In this document: one piece after another, positions 1 to 11,217 of the stretch
Layout: each line of letters opens with the position of its first letter
Numbering within the stretch: the stretch's first letter is position 1
NCBI GenBank assembly: GCA_021432635.1
Contig: MU270016.1
Location: forward strand, 63,608 to 127,607
Direction of reading: 5' to 3'
DNA: 64,000 nucleotides
Source: Thozetella sp. PMI_491
Lineage: Eukaryota > Ascomycota > Sordariomycetes > Chaetosphaeriales > Chaetosphaeriaceae
Translations under genes and position numbers: made by a program
The notes under the pieces: model-generated
Seen by the model: the letters and a program-made list of their open reading frames with translations, nothing else
Told to the model about the DNA's origin: nothing
The model's database searches: none

Positions 1-606
1 GCTAGCGAAGCCAGAGTGCCGCAGGGGGGCCACGTCGCGCAGAGGCACAGCGTCGACGTCGAGGTAGATGCCGCCGAACTTGCGGAGCACGTCGGCGCGG
101 ATGAAGTCGGACTTGGCGCCGAAGGTGTCGATGTCGTTGCCCGTCGTGGTCAGCGTCGGGTTCTCAATGTAGTTGGGCGTGACGCCGGGGATGGCGAGCA
201 CACGCTTCGTCCAAGCGTCGCCCGAGACCTTGGCGCGGTCCCAGACATCGGGCGCGACGTCGGTGTGGAAGTAGATGCGGTCGGGCTTGAAGAAGAGGTG
301 CGCCGAGTAGACGCTGACGAAGACTTTGAAATCGAGCCGCAGGACGGTCGGGTCGGCGAGGAGCCAGATGTAGTGGACGAGGTTCGGAATCGGCTTGTTG
401 CCGCCGGTATGCGATTTTACGCCGTCGCAGGCGCCGACGAGGGGTGCCGCGGGGAAGGTCGGCGGGCTCGGGCGGTCGGGGTTCCACGGCAGAGAGTACG
501 CCTGGTCGACCCAGGCGTAGAAGATGACGGCGAGCGTCGCGGCGAGAACGATGGTGGCGTACCGGCGCCAGCTGCTGCCGCGGAGGGCGGCGGCGCAATT
601 GCGCAT
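1..606 (-). CDS. DXD-type glycosyltransferase (GT32/Och1-like), 3' part beyond window
   Basis: This minus-strand frame is open from an ATG at 606 to the window edge, giving 202 codons of an incomplete protein. The N-terminus has a short basic stretch and one hydrophobic segment (about residues 15-32), which fits a type II Golgi signal anchor. Further on are IPNLVHYIWL and a run ending in YLDVDAVPLRDV (about residues 183-194). The D-V-D in that run is the metal/nucleotide-sugar binding DXD of the 'glycosyltransferase sugar-binding region containing DXD' family (GT32, Och1-like), which transfers sugars to glycoproteins or glycolipids in the Golgi. The preceding FGAKSDFIRADVLRKFGGIY segment is also typical. 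The C-terminal part of the catalytic domain lies outside the window, so the exact sugar and acceptor cannot be stated. A GC-rich antisense frame over the same bases is a shadow. Confidence 0.85.
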   Translation of the reverse strand, partial: MRNCAAALRGSSWRRYATIVLAATLAVIFYAWVDQAYSLPWNPDRPSPPTFPAAPLVGACDGVKSHTGGNKPIPNLVHYIWLLADPTVLRLDFKVFVSVYSAHLFFKPDRIYFHTDVAPDVWDRAKVSGDAWTKRVLAIPGVTPNYIENPTLTTTGNDIDTFGAKSDFIRADVLRKFGGIYLDVDAVPLRDVAPLRHSGFAS

Positions 607-1940
607 GGCTGTGAGGGGAGGGGAGATGGCAGGGCCTCTCTCCGGCGATGGAGGAGAGAGGGAAGTTTGGCAAACGCGAACACGACCCACGAGATTTTTT
701 TCTCTACATTGATTGCTCCTACCTTGGAACGTGCCCACAAGAGCTTACGTTTCGCTTCGTACGGCTGTGACCCGCCGCGGACCAAGCGCCACAGCTCTCA
801 GCTGCACCTACCAGGGGCCCTGAGCCCCGCCAGCAATGCCCCGATTCGCCCCTATGATCTAAGCCAAGATAGCCCTAAATTACCATTTTCCTTCCACCTT
901 GCGAAGTAGCACCCAAGCGTCCCTAAGCGTTAAGGGATTTCGAGTGCTCCATTTTTAACAGTAATAGTCGCCGCAACCTCAGCTAGCTCAGTGGAGACTA
1001 GGTCCCGTAGTCAATTATTGGTAATTTGACATCTTTTGCGTTCTGCCACCACCTTAGCGTACGGCCCGTCGCCAGTTGCGGAAGCGACCTGACCTCCTAA
1101 GAAGGTACGGTACCGAAGCACCGGTAGAAGGCAGTAGCGGGCGGCCGGATTTGGATCGACGTTTAAGGAACCGTCATTGTGTAATAGCTGTGTCGATGTC
1201 AACTAGACCGATTTCTAACTCCGTTTTCGCTTGATTAGCCTCATCACTACAGCGCTACGACATTCCAGCATTCCTGGTATCCTCCCTCTTCCTTGAAGTT
1301 CGCCAACGCCGTAGTCGCCCTACTTCACGGGTTATCTGCGATCTGCATCTAAGAGATCTAGTACTACGAAGGCTTTGCATAGTGCGCGAGAGTGGATGTA
1401 CGATTGCTGTGCCGGTGCTATGGGATAATTCATATAATAACATACGGTACGCGTGTTGGCATAATAGCATCACTAGGCTGGTTGGTTCAAACGAGTACGA
1501 AGGGTTTGAGGAAATAAATAAATAAGTTCATATGTACAATGTAGGTAACTAGTGACTGAGACATTAAGAAAGAAAACAGCACTGCGTGTCACGGTCCATG
1601 CATCCTAATGGAAGATTAAAAAAAAACAGTCCTGTTATCTTAGCGGGGGTCGGCGGGGTTCGCCTAGAAGATGGCCGACTACGTACCTATATTAACTTCC
1701 ATACACGTACGCCACTCATCTCTTTGTTGTGCGACTTCCTTGATTTGGTAAATATGCCTAAGATGGCGGATGTGGCATTCGCTGTGCGAGCCAGATCTGC
1801 TTGCTTGCTTGCTTGTTTGTGCTGGCTCAGGCTGTAAGTAATCTACTGCACATTACATATTACATGTGCCTTCCATGCCCATGTTCACCAAATATTAATT
1901 CAAGCGTATTAATATCTACTATGTTGGGAAACAGTTACGT
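607..1940. other. Intergenic, no gene seen
   Basis: I see no convincing coding frame. The first 200 nt are the likely 5' leader and promoter of the glycosyltransferase, with a purine-rich stretch near 610-670. The rest is AT-rich and frames stop often. A short TTGC/GCTT microsatellite lies at about 1798-1825. The stretch ends as the 3' flank of the NACHT gene. Confidence 0.6.
1798..1825. repeat. Tetranucleotide microsatellite (TTGC)n
   Basis: About four to five imperfect copies of TTGC sit in tandem in a non-coding stretch. It is probably a simple slippage repeat. No function is inferred. Confidence 0.7.
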
Positions 1941-4900
1941 TTAATAAACTCTAAACATAAGTGAACGCCGAATAAATCCTTGATCTGAAGGGGTTTGGCT
2001 GCGCACAGCGGAATCAGCCAAGCTTGTGCGGTTTCGATTGCGTAAAGGTAACTGGCGAGGTTGACCTGAAGCCCATGTCCTTGGCATAATAGTGAATGAG
2101 TCGGCCTGCAATAAGTCCTCAGTTGATGGCACAGCACGGGATTCTGGTTGGCTGAGTGGTGCGGCGTTTGTAAAGAGCCTGCTGGTATATGTGTTGATAG
2201 CAGAACCTTTCTCCGAAGAAGGACAAAATCTGAAAAGCGTGTCTACTATGTCCCGATTGCGCTGGCTTAGCTTTTGTCCATCTGACTGTTTCCAGTCGAG
2301 GTAGAGGCAAACTAGCTCCCAGACTTCGACTTCACCGTCACCTTGCACCATGACTTTATCCAGAGGTGACATCCCAAGCTCCAACAGCTGCTGAACTAGC
2401 GGTAAACACTCTCCTAGTGATGCGGATAAGAGTACATTTGTATCCGAAAGTTCGCAGTCTAGGTGAGCTTGAGCTTTTCTCACTTTCGAGACGACGAATT
2501 CTGTCTGGCCTTTGTAAGCTGCGTAACAGACAAAGTCCATCTGCAAACGGACGTCGATGCAGAGGCTGCGTATTGATGTATCCAATGATGGTGCATAAAA
2601 TGCCCCGTAGAAAACGGGTCGCATTTCCACGGGGTCAGGTACATATCCATGGCTCTGGATTAACTGCTCGAAACAGTGCATGAGATTTGCCGGTATAGCT
2701 GGCCTGAATGTGCCGTTGGAGACCACTTTTCCTATTGAATCAAATATGTCGTCGAGAAGATCATTGCCGTAAGTATCCCCCATTGCAACGATGTCCACAC
2801 CAGAAGCAAACTTCACTTCGGCAAGGCGAAGTCGAAGGAAAGTATCTAGGTCGAATGAGAACCGCAGGTGTCCGCTCTTGCCAGTGGTTCTAATATAGTC
2901 TCGGACAGTCCGATGGAAACATTGGACTCTTTTTGAAAAGAACGCTGCACCAGGTCTTGAAGCTGCGCCTCTAGGGGAATCGACTACTTCTAGAAGGCAC
3001 TTGGTTATTCCAGGCAACTGTCGCTTAACCACATCCAGTGAATGCTCTAGCTCGCTCTTCGTAAATTTCGGTACGTATTCGGCAGGAAAGTCCTCATCGT
3101 CAAGATCCTCTACCCAGTCGTAGAGGAGGGCGTTGAGAGAGCTCGCAAAGGGGTTGAGGGCGGTCATGGTCAGAAACATGTGACATCGTTCTTGGTCGTG
3201 GTGATCAATGCTCATAATTATTCGCTCGTACAAGTGTCCTAGATCTCGGGGACAAGCTGATAAAGTGTTGTTCATCCTGGTTGGCGAGTCCCACCGCATG
3301 TGGGCTTCAAACAGGATTCGTACCACTAGAATCGCCCACATAAAAACTCCTTCGGACTTTTCGACAATGTCCTTGGTGAGATTTTTCGAAATCGACTCGA
3401 TTCGATCAAATTCCGGAAATTTGTTCAGGGCTTCGCGTACATAAAGGTAAATATCCGGCTTTGTGATTTCATGCAGATGAATGCGACGGTCTGGAGAAGC
3501 CGGGAAGGCGTGGAGGTATTCATTATACGGTCGGGAGCTGACGCAAATTTTAACATTTCCAGATCTTGTCCAGTCTCGAATTCTCAGAGCAAGATCATAA
3601 TGGTCCCAGCTGGAACCATGATATTCGTCTAGGCCGTCAATGAAAAGGCATAGTCTATGGCGAGGATCTTGAGCGTATACAAGGTTCTGGAATCCTCGAT
3701 GAATGTGAGCACTCCGAAAAAGAGATTTATCCAGTATGGTGTCCCGTGTAGAGTTTTCTGGATGTTGAAACAAGGCCCACTGTTCGGGGAAAACCGTAGG
3801 GATGAGATTTGGGCAGCCTCGTAATGTTTCGAACAGAATAGCTCTGAAAAGGCCCTCTAGGCTCATCTCTATTCGGCTGCCGGAGTTCCAGAAAAAGAAC
3901 TTCCCAATGATCAATTCCTTTTCCATTGCCCATTTCTGCAATTCCTCTCTAGTCCGAGGATGATTGCAGAGAAACTTCATTAGCGTTGACTTCCCTGATC
4001 CTGGATGGCCGGAGATGTGAAAGATACGGCTGCCGCTTGCTAACCAGCCTAGGATTGCCGATTTTGCGAGGTCCCTGCACTGCTTTTGGGCATCCTTGTT
4101 TCTGTTCATAACCGTTTCTGTATTTTTATTCCCAAGGTTGGATCTGATCGGTTCGGCATACTGAGTTCTTAGGCTAGGGGCTGCGGGAGGTAGAGGGGTG
4201 GTTTCTCTCGGATATGCGCCAATAGCAGTAGTGCTAAAGTCTATTTGTGGTTTCCATATAGCAGATGATGGTGGACTTGTTTGATGCTCATTATCATTTC
4301 TTGCTGCTGGCTGCTGGGAGCTCGCTGGTGTACCAGAGACCAAGCCTCTATCCCCAACGCTAGGGCCACTTTCCAACGGAGGCGGTGCTATTGTCTGGAG
4401 AAAGCCGTCTGGTGTCTCATGTGCATTATTTAGCAGCCACTCATATGTGCCTGCGTTAGCATCGGAAATAGAATCCTCTCGGTCATACATGAACTCGAAC
4501 GCGATCTGCCGTAAAATGCGATTCTCGATCGAGAGAAACTGTGCAGTTGAGAGGAAGCCACGCAATATTTTCGTCATACTATCCTCTGTATATTCATTCG
4601 ACGCCATCGTTGAAGGGTTGATAGTCACAGGCCCTCCTGCCTCGGGAGTCTCCGGCGGGAGACCGGCTGATGCTATTGGCGGCGCCCCAGGAGCTTCATC
4701 TTCGACGAACATTTCCGGGTATTTGTTGACTAGCTCCCTCGAAATAGAGCGTAGGATTTCTTGTCTCAGAGACTCAATCTTTGCCGCTGTAACCCTGGAA
4801 AGATTTATTCCCTCGCTAAGAATCTGGTTGAGATGGGTTGACATCGAAGATTGCCGATCACTTTAGCATCGCTTAGAGAATGGCTCTAGAACTATAGGAA

Positions 4901-5350
4901 TGGATATATGAGGGGTAGAACCTACAGCATCATCAGATGAAGACGTAGGAGCACCTGGGATCGATACTCTGACAGTCTTTGCCCCATTGTATCCACTTCC
5001 CCTTGAATCCTCAGAGCGCGCCACGCAACTTTCAGAGTTTTCCACTTAGACTTATTTCCAGTAACCTGAAGCTTCTGTAGCACCTCGAGTAGTTCCGTCG
5101 ATAATTTTCTGCACTCCTCAGAAATTCGATGCAGACTTTGTTCATGCTCCGAATTCCCGCAAACATTTTGAGTAATGCCTCGGGTTGCATTTTGGAGGTC
5201 TACGACTACCTCCCGGAGGTGAAACGTGCCTTCTGTGTTCTCACGTGAGCTTTCTTTATAGATGCGATATGTTCCTAGGATGATCTTCTGGGATACATCA
5301 ACAAATGTCAAGATACTAGCGGCGAGGCCGACTGCAGAAATTGGATCCAT
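1941..5350 (-). CDS. NACHT-domain STAND NTPase (NLR-like), 1114 aa
   Basis: Two exons, 5350-4926 and 4860-1941, are joined across a 65-nt intron (donor GTAGGT, end CTAAAG). Without the splice the N-terminal exon would stop at once; with it the frame is continuous for 1115 codons. The N-terminus MDPISAVGLAASILTFVDVS is the typical start of the fungal STAND N-terminal domain. A Walker A GHPGSGKST is at residues 426-434 and a Walker B FIDGLDE at about 548-554, so it is a NACHT NTPase. The following region (MTALNPFASSLNALLYDWV and SKRVQCFHRTVRDYI) resembles DUF7791, often found after such NACHT domains. No WD40 or TPR array is visible; only weak ankyrin-like helices occur near residue 940. Family members act as cytoplasmic switches in fungal incompatibility and defence-like responses, but the role here is inferred. 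It is divergent from the Clr5 gene. Confidence 0.88.
4861..4925 (-). other. Intron of the NACHT gene with AAG acceptor
   Basis: This 65-nt intron starts GTAGGT and ends GCTAAAG. It is the only splice I found that joins the N-terminal exon (phase 2) to the NACHT exon while removing the TAG and TAA stops on both sides. The join reads LMML-DRQSS-MSTHL. Confidence 0.75.
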
Positions 5351-6825
5351 ACTAGAACGGCAAGGATGAGGAGTGGTCGGCGACTTTGCAACTGATGCGG
5401 GGTCAGCGAACAGTTTAACTGGAAGAAGCATAGGAGCATAGCACGCAGCCTTGCCTGTGGCTGTGCCGATTAAAGGCGTCCTCGTGTTGAGGCTGTGCTT
5501 GAGTTGCTAGAGTTTAGGGAGGTCTGATTTGGTGGCTAATTGGGTAAGAGGAATTCTGAGGGCCGGAGACCAGGAGCTAGACTGATACCACTAACATTTT
5601 AATGTGCAGCGGTGATACAAATATGTTTGTCTCGTCTAGGGTTATCTAACGGCTTGGCAGGTCTGACAGGCTTTACCAGAAGCAAATGTTAGGCCGATGG
5701 AAGTTTTAAATATGTCCTAGTTATACCTGCTTTGCACGACCTCAGAGTAGACATTGAGAAGAGGATGTTAGACTAACATAATGGGCCGGCTCTAGGGCTA
5801 TGCAAGATGTCATTAACGCCTTGTCTCACCACCAAGAGGCCAGGACGGCCACCAAGTCATGGGTAAAGCACTCTCGCTACCCCAAATAATTGGCTGTGGG
5901 GAGTTACAGGATAGCTAATTTTGAAAGTGGTCTTCGTGCAACATCTATTCCGCATTTCAAGGGAATCAAGCATTTGCCCTCCAAACAAGAGTCCTGGAAG
6001 GTTATGGATACACTGATATGTACGCAACCCATTCTTCCCCTTTTTCCGCCAGTCTTTTCACCCTCGCTAACCCCCCGGGATCTTGCATACTTATATCAGG
6101 TTGTATCCTGCGTTTTATTAAATCTCTCTGCGGGTTCTAATGTTCTGCCTCCTCTCTTACCCGTCACCGTAGCCTTATTATAGCCTAGGTTTCCCTCTCG
6201 TGGGCCGTAGTGCGATTTGAACTGTACTCAGCTCCTCCGCTAGACGTGATAAGGTCTGTGAATCTGCTATCTCATTTTACCATTGAGGGGAACATGTGTG
6301 TCGTTATCTCTGGGCAGTTTTTTCTCTTGTGCAGCCTAACTACCACTATTTTTCCTGCATGGTTTGCTTAAAATATTTCCTCCGCCGTAGATACCATGCC
6401 CAATATCAGCCGCACGAGCTGAATGCATGTGTATCCCGGGGCTGGGTCAGCCGCAATGGTGCTTCCTATATGAATCCTGTATACATTACTCGCCCAAAAT
6501 CCAAAATGAACCTGATGCTTCAGCCCCTCGTACAAATGCGACAAGTCTTGAACCTCCTAACCCCTGTAGCAGATTCTGTCCGGGGATAAATGTCTATCTA
6601 AAGATAAGAAACATATCGGCGCAAATCTTGGCATCCATCGGAATAGGCTAGACGCGACGGGGAGGAGCAATTCAGCCCCCCTGCTTCTGGCCTAGTCCCG
6701 CGTCCGATACGACGCTATAGAACGTAGTTGAAATGATCAACAGTGCGGTAGCCAGGCATTTAAGTGTCTTAGCGTCCCTCCCCGCCTGCCAAGCGCTCTC
6801 CATCTAACGCCTACAAAACGCCACA
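5351..6825. other. Divergent promoter region, NACHT / Clr5 genes
   Basis: This is 1.5 kb between two divergently read genes. Short open frames occur (for example near 5890-6183 and 6296-6650), but they lack start context, splice logic or recognisable protein sequence. I treat it as promoter and 5'-leader DNA. No operator can be named. Confidence 0.5.
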
Positions 6826-8267
6826 ATGCAAGCGTTGCCAGCAGCACCGGGCATATCACATACCGAGGAGGGATGGGAGAAAATAAAGCCCGTCTTCGTC
6901 GAATTGTACCAGACACGGGGCTTTACACTGCCGTTGGTAAGAAGCTTTCTCGCGGAGAAGTATGGGTTTCACGCAACGTAAGTCGCTACTATGACCTGCG
7001 CAGAATGCCTAGACAACTGTTCACTCACCGCCCCTCAGAATCCGTCAGTACAAAACGCGCATCACGAAGTGGGAGATACACAAGAAGGTAAGTCGACGAG
7101 AGCCTAGATCTAGCGAGCATGTCGACTGAAGAGTGGCAGGAATCCCTCAACCGGGATCGGGCTCGAGTGTTAGCTGCCGGCAAGAAAGAAATAGCAAGAG
7201 GCGAGCGTGCAGCAGTCACTCCATGGGAGCCTGCCAGAGACCCACCACAATATCGGTATCGCCCGCCCGTCATTTCCCGCTCTCCCGACCTCCCAGCGCA
7301 ACACAGGGCTGTCTACGCGGCCATTTACGGCGTTGGCAGGTTCCACTTTGGCATCCTCAATGCAAATCTAGACCAAACCGAGGTTCGCAGCCAAAGCGAT
7401 GGTTGGGTAATCCGCCAATTTTACGACTCGGCACATGCCCTCTCGGCTCTTGCTGCGGCATCTGAATGGGACAAGGTCCAGTCGCTTTACGGCCAAATGC
7501 TTGGGTTCGCCGGCCCACTGCTACGGGAACGAAATCCAATAGTCATTGTCTGCATTATCCAGGCATGCTGCAGATTCGTACATGACGGCCAGACTGCCGT
7601 GATTCGCCGCTTCCTGAGCTTCCTCGTTGGCTTAGCGAGTACCGAGGGGCAGCGCTCCCACCCTTTGCGGATGGTCCTCGCTGCTCTGGGGAAGTCAGGC
7701 GCACAATTCGACGATCTGCTTGCCGTCTGTGCGCAACGTACACTCGACATCTTGACCGAGATGCTGGGCCCTGAGCACCCACAAGCTCTAAGTGCAACCC
7801 GAGCACTGATTGCGGCATCGTACGTCCGGCGGGACTACTCTACTGCACTCAAGACTTTGTATAAAACAGAAAAGATTGAACGAAAACTTTATCCTGGGAG
7901 CCACATGTTCGTTGATTTACAGCGGAGTCTGGCCACCTGCCTCTTGGCAACGCACGATCTTGAGGGTGCTGCTGCGGTCATGGATGAAATGGAAGACACG
8001 TTATGCAAGGGACAGAGACCCGCCGATGCCGCTAATTTTCACCAAAGGAACCTGACCCGCCTCCTCACTCTCAGAGGAGAGCTTTTTCGTCAAAAAGGCG
8101 ATATCAAGGCAATCGATTATATTGAAGAAGCCCTTGCAATAGCTAAACCCGATATCGAGCTGCGGAATGCTTGGAGCGTGCGTTTCCTGGAAACGTTCTT
8201 GGAGGCAACCAAGTCATCTCTAAAAGATAAATCTCACCCGCAGTCTGTTCCGATGATTCACATCTGA
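6826..8267 (+). CDS. Clr5-domain protein, 442 aa
   Basis: Three exons, 6826-6977, 7039-7087 and 7140-8267, are joined over introns of 61 and 52 nt with GTAAGT donors; the sum is 443 codons. The first two exons together encode a Clr5 domain (residues 14-67): W17-E-K-I-K-P, then LYQTRGFTLPLVRSFLAEKY, GFHAT, and IRQYKTRITKWEIHKK. Clr5 domains sit at the N-terminus of many fungal proteins and are thought to be DNA- or protein-binding. The remaining 375 residues are helical and resemble TPR-like repeats, especially RRDYSTALKTLYKTEKIERK and the segments after it. An ATG at 7119 lies inside the second intron and is not the start. The target is unknown; a regulatory or scaffold role is inferred. Confidence 0.85.
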
Positions 8268-9464
8268 TCACACGGCACTCGCGGGTCAATTGGTTCAAAC
8301 TAGCAGACGGCTAGGACTGGGGGCTTCAGATTCATGTCTCCGAATCGGATGAAAACGACCTCCGGTATTTGTTACCTGGGCCTGGAAGGTATTACACATT
8401 TGTGTAGCATGTAGAAAATAGAGTTATGCTTTAAAAGGCTTCAAGATAGAGACGGTAGTGTTAGAATTGTAGAATTGCGGGATGTGGAAGTACCTACGCA
8501 GTAGTTAAGGTACTTGCCTTGACTGGATAGTGAGTTCAGCACTTGACGTGGGAAGTGTTGCTAGCTATAAGATGATTCATATTGTTAAAACTTCAAATTA
8601 GAGGATGTGTTCCCTCCTTGCAAGTAGCAAGACCTGCTAATAAGTGGATTTTATCCGCTAGGTTCTAGAGTTAATTACCTACCTCAGGTTTATAGTTAAA
8701 ATTTCGCCTGTACACTCGATGTTCATTCGTAGCCTTTCAGTCGCTTCTACAATATCTAACAATAAAACAAAATTTCCTGACTAGTAGTTACAAAAAGGGT
8801 AGCTATGGATTTGTTGGAGTTTATCTGTATGTTGGGCTGGTCTTTGTCTGAGGGTTTTGGCCATGACACTAGAGGGTGTGGCCTATTTGAAGACCCCTTT
8901 AGTGGCCCTAGGGTTTTCCTCCTGCGTGCCGCCTAAGAGTAAGTTACTCAAGCTAGTAGTCTACGCAGCAATGCCCATCCTACCTCTCGTAAACCCTTAA
9001 TATTGCGTGCATTACAGGTAGCTAAACCATATATGGCTGCTCCATGCTAAACTGGGGGATAGACTCATTGTGTGACTCGTTTGGGAAGCTAGCGGGATAT
9101 TCCAGGAAAAGAGGGTTAATTTCATTTCTAATAGGCTTGATGGCTTCGCTGGACCCCTGACCAGATACCGGTTTTCTTTTTAATTTATCGGTCGTAAGCT
9201 TAGCTTAGCGGCCAGCACAACACAGTGCTTTGTCAATCCCACCCTAAATATAACGTAGGTACCACCCCCACCACTAATATCGCTTCTCAACCGCCTAATC
9301 CTTCCGCTCAAACCTGTCACTTCTCTGCGCATAGAGAAACCGTAGCCGAACAAACAAACCGAATCCTGCCTATCGTACAGTCTAGGGTGATAGAGTTGCT
9401 GATGCTAACACAAAGGGGTGAGCTCATGCCCCGCATGCCGGATCGAACTCACGACTCTCACCTA
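8268..9464. other. AT-rich gene-poor stretch
   Basis: No coding frame of note is seen. The sequence is AT-rich with many stops in all frames (for example 8400-8800). It could be an old mutated repeat, but I see no terminal repeats or transposase-like peptide. Confidence 0.45.
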
Positions 9465-9644
9465 TCAGTTGGACTGAGTTTGTGCCTGTCCCTCGGCCCT
9501 CTGCCTTGCGTCCTGAATATCGGTCGCGACCTCGTATGTTGTATGAGAGAAGCTAAGGAGTTCCTTCAAGCCTTTGAAGAACTTGGTGAACTTCTTCATG
9601 GAGGAATTCTCCTCGCTGGAGTCGGAATGAGCGTTTGGGGACAT
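9465..9644 (-). CDS. Possible small gene or exon, 59 aa amphipathic peptide
   Basis: The short minus-strand frame starts at ATG 9644 and ends at TGA 9465. The product begins MSPNAHSDSSEENSS, continues with the basic amphipathic segment MKKFTKFFKGLKELLSFS, and ends in an acidic/polar helix. The frame stays open for 13 more codons upstream, so it may be the last exon of a longer spliced gene. I do not recognise a family. Codon use and the ordered charge pattern look coding, but the length gives little statistical weight. Confidence 0.3.
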   Translation of the reverse strand: MSPNAHSDSSEENSSMKKFTKFFKGLKELLSFSHTTYEVATDIQDARQRAEGQAQTQSN

Positions 9645-11217
9645 CTCTGAAACCTTCTGCGTCGTCGGCGGAGATATAGAGTTTTAGGTGTAACGAATGA
9701 CACTGGTATTGGCCTCTTGAGATGAGCAAGTTGCCAACTGGAGAAGAAGATATTTGAAGAAAGAGTTACTGGAATCTTCTGACTTGGCAAACAAGACCAT
9801 GGGGTAGGCCAAGGCGCCAAGATCAGAATTTATACCTGAGGAACCGTTCCTCATCATCTGCCCCTGATTCAGGGGAAGATAGGCCGCATTAAACAGCAAG
9901 CCAGCATAAACGCTCTATATCCAGATTGAGACAATAAGGCTATATAGTTGCACTTTGCCCCTTGGACATAGTCACAGTAATTGGTTGGGCGTTCACAGCC
10001 CCAAAGCCACTTTGTACTCCCGTTGCCTTATTGGGCAGAGGAGGACCCCGAGATATCAGATAGGTGCGGCCGTGAAGTCCCGTGAAGTTGCGTGAAACGG
10101 AGGCTGGGCTGATCGAGGACAGGGTCTTGGGAAAAGACAAAAGTTATTGGCTATGTCTAATCCATTCACAGTTAGCCCGCCAAGGAGAAGACTGCCGGAA
10201 AGCAGGTGCCAGCCGTGTGGCTTCGGAGCTTGGAGGGCTGATAGTGGTCGCGAATTTCCGTCAGTGGGAACCAATCAGAGCCCCCAACAGATATGTCCGA
10301 AGCGCTTGCACAGGATGAAAAGTACGGTACATCATAGAGCTGAGGACCCTTATGCAGTGCCGGTAGAAATCCATGCCCCCCTGCATAAGGAAGGGCCAGG
10401 GGGTTGATTAGACGCCGTTACGATGCACTCGCGTCGCCACGTTTCTAGCTCGTTCAACGATGTCTTTGCTCAACAGGGAATATTAGCCCGCATATTTTGG
10501 AAATGGCCTTGATTTTGGTAACATTTACTTGCGTACAATACCTGCTAAGAACTAGGCGCTGAAAACAATAAACTCTGGCAGCCGCGACCTCCATCGTGCT
10601 CAGCCCGTCATGTCAGATTTACTAGTCAAGCGCAGCTCCAAGGAAGCTCGATGCTACAGTAGCATCGCATTTGACAATGATACTAGCGGCCCCCAATGAC
10701 TTTGAGACAAACCCGAATAGCCGGACCTGTTGTGGCACTCGGTGCAATGCTGGCGAATGGCGCATTTGTTCAGCCTCGGATCAATCGTGCGTCAAATGGT
10801 GCTCCACCGGTGTTCGAAGGGCGCCGCAGGTTATGAGCGCCATGGGATTGCCAGGGCTCGACACGCTAAATATATACCGTAGTGCTTCCTTGCCTGGTGG
10901 TGTAGTACAATGGCGTTTCCCGAGCGACATCGCCGCCGCGGCTGGCGTCACGGGCCAACCAAATGTCGCGCTAACCCCGGTGGATGCACACCAGAATCGC
11001 CAGACTGAGCCATGTGGAGACGGCCCCAGAGCGTGATTGGGCTGCTACCAGGTGCTAATCGAAAGTTCAGCTCCCTGGCTCTGTCAGCTGAGCAACCCGA
11101 GCCGAGGAGCGTTGATCTTCGAGCCCGAGAAGGCGTCTCGAATTTTTTTTTCTTCTCTCTCCCTGGTTGCTACATTGGCGAGAAGAGAGAAAGATAAGAG
11201 ATGGTATCTTTCTTGCC
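9645..11217. other. Intergenic, no secure gene
   Basis: Several 60-120 codon frames exist on both strands, none with recognisable sequence. The last 150 nt before 11218 carry a T-run and CT-rich DNA (11143-11165), which fits the promoter or leader of the CorA-like gene. Confidence 0.45.

Noticed and set aside
16-909. 297-codon plus-strand frame
   Set aside because: It is antisense to the DXD glycosyltransferase; its composition is the complement of that gene and it has no recognisable domain.
7119-7139. ATG at 7119 as start of the protein at 7140-8267
   Set aside because: It lies inside a GTAAGT intron. Splicing joins the upstream Clr5 domain in frame.
9400-9490. tRNA-like T-arm (GAGTTCGATCC on the minus strand)
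   Set aside because: Stem bases do not pair, and no acceptor or anticodon arms fit the required spacing.
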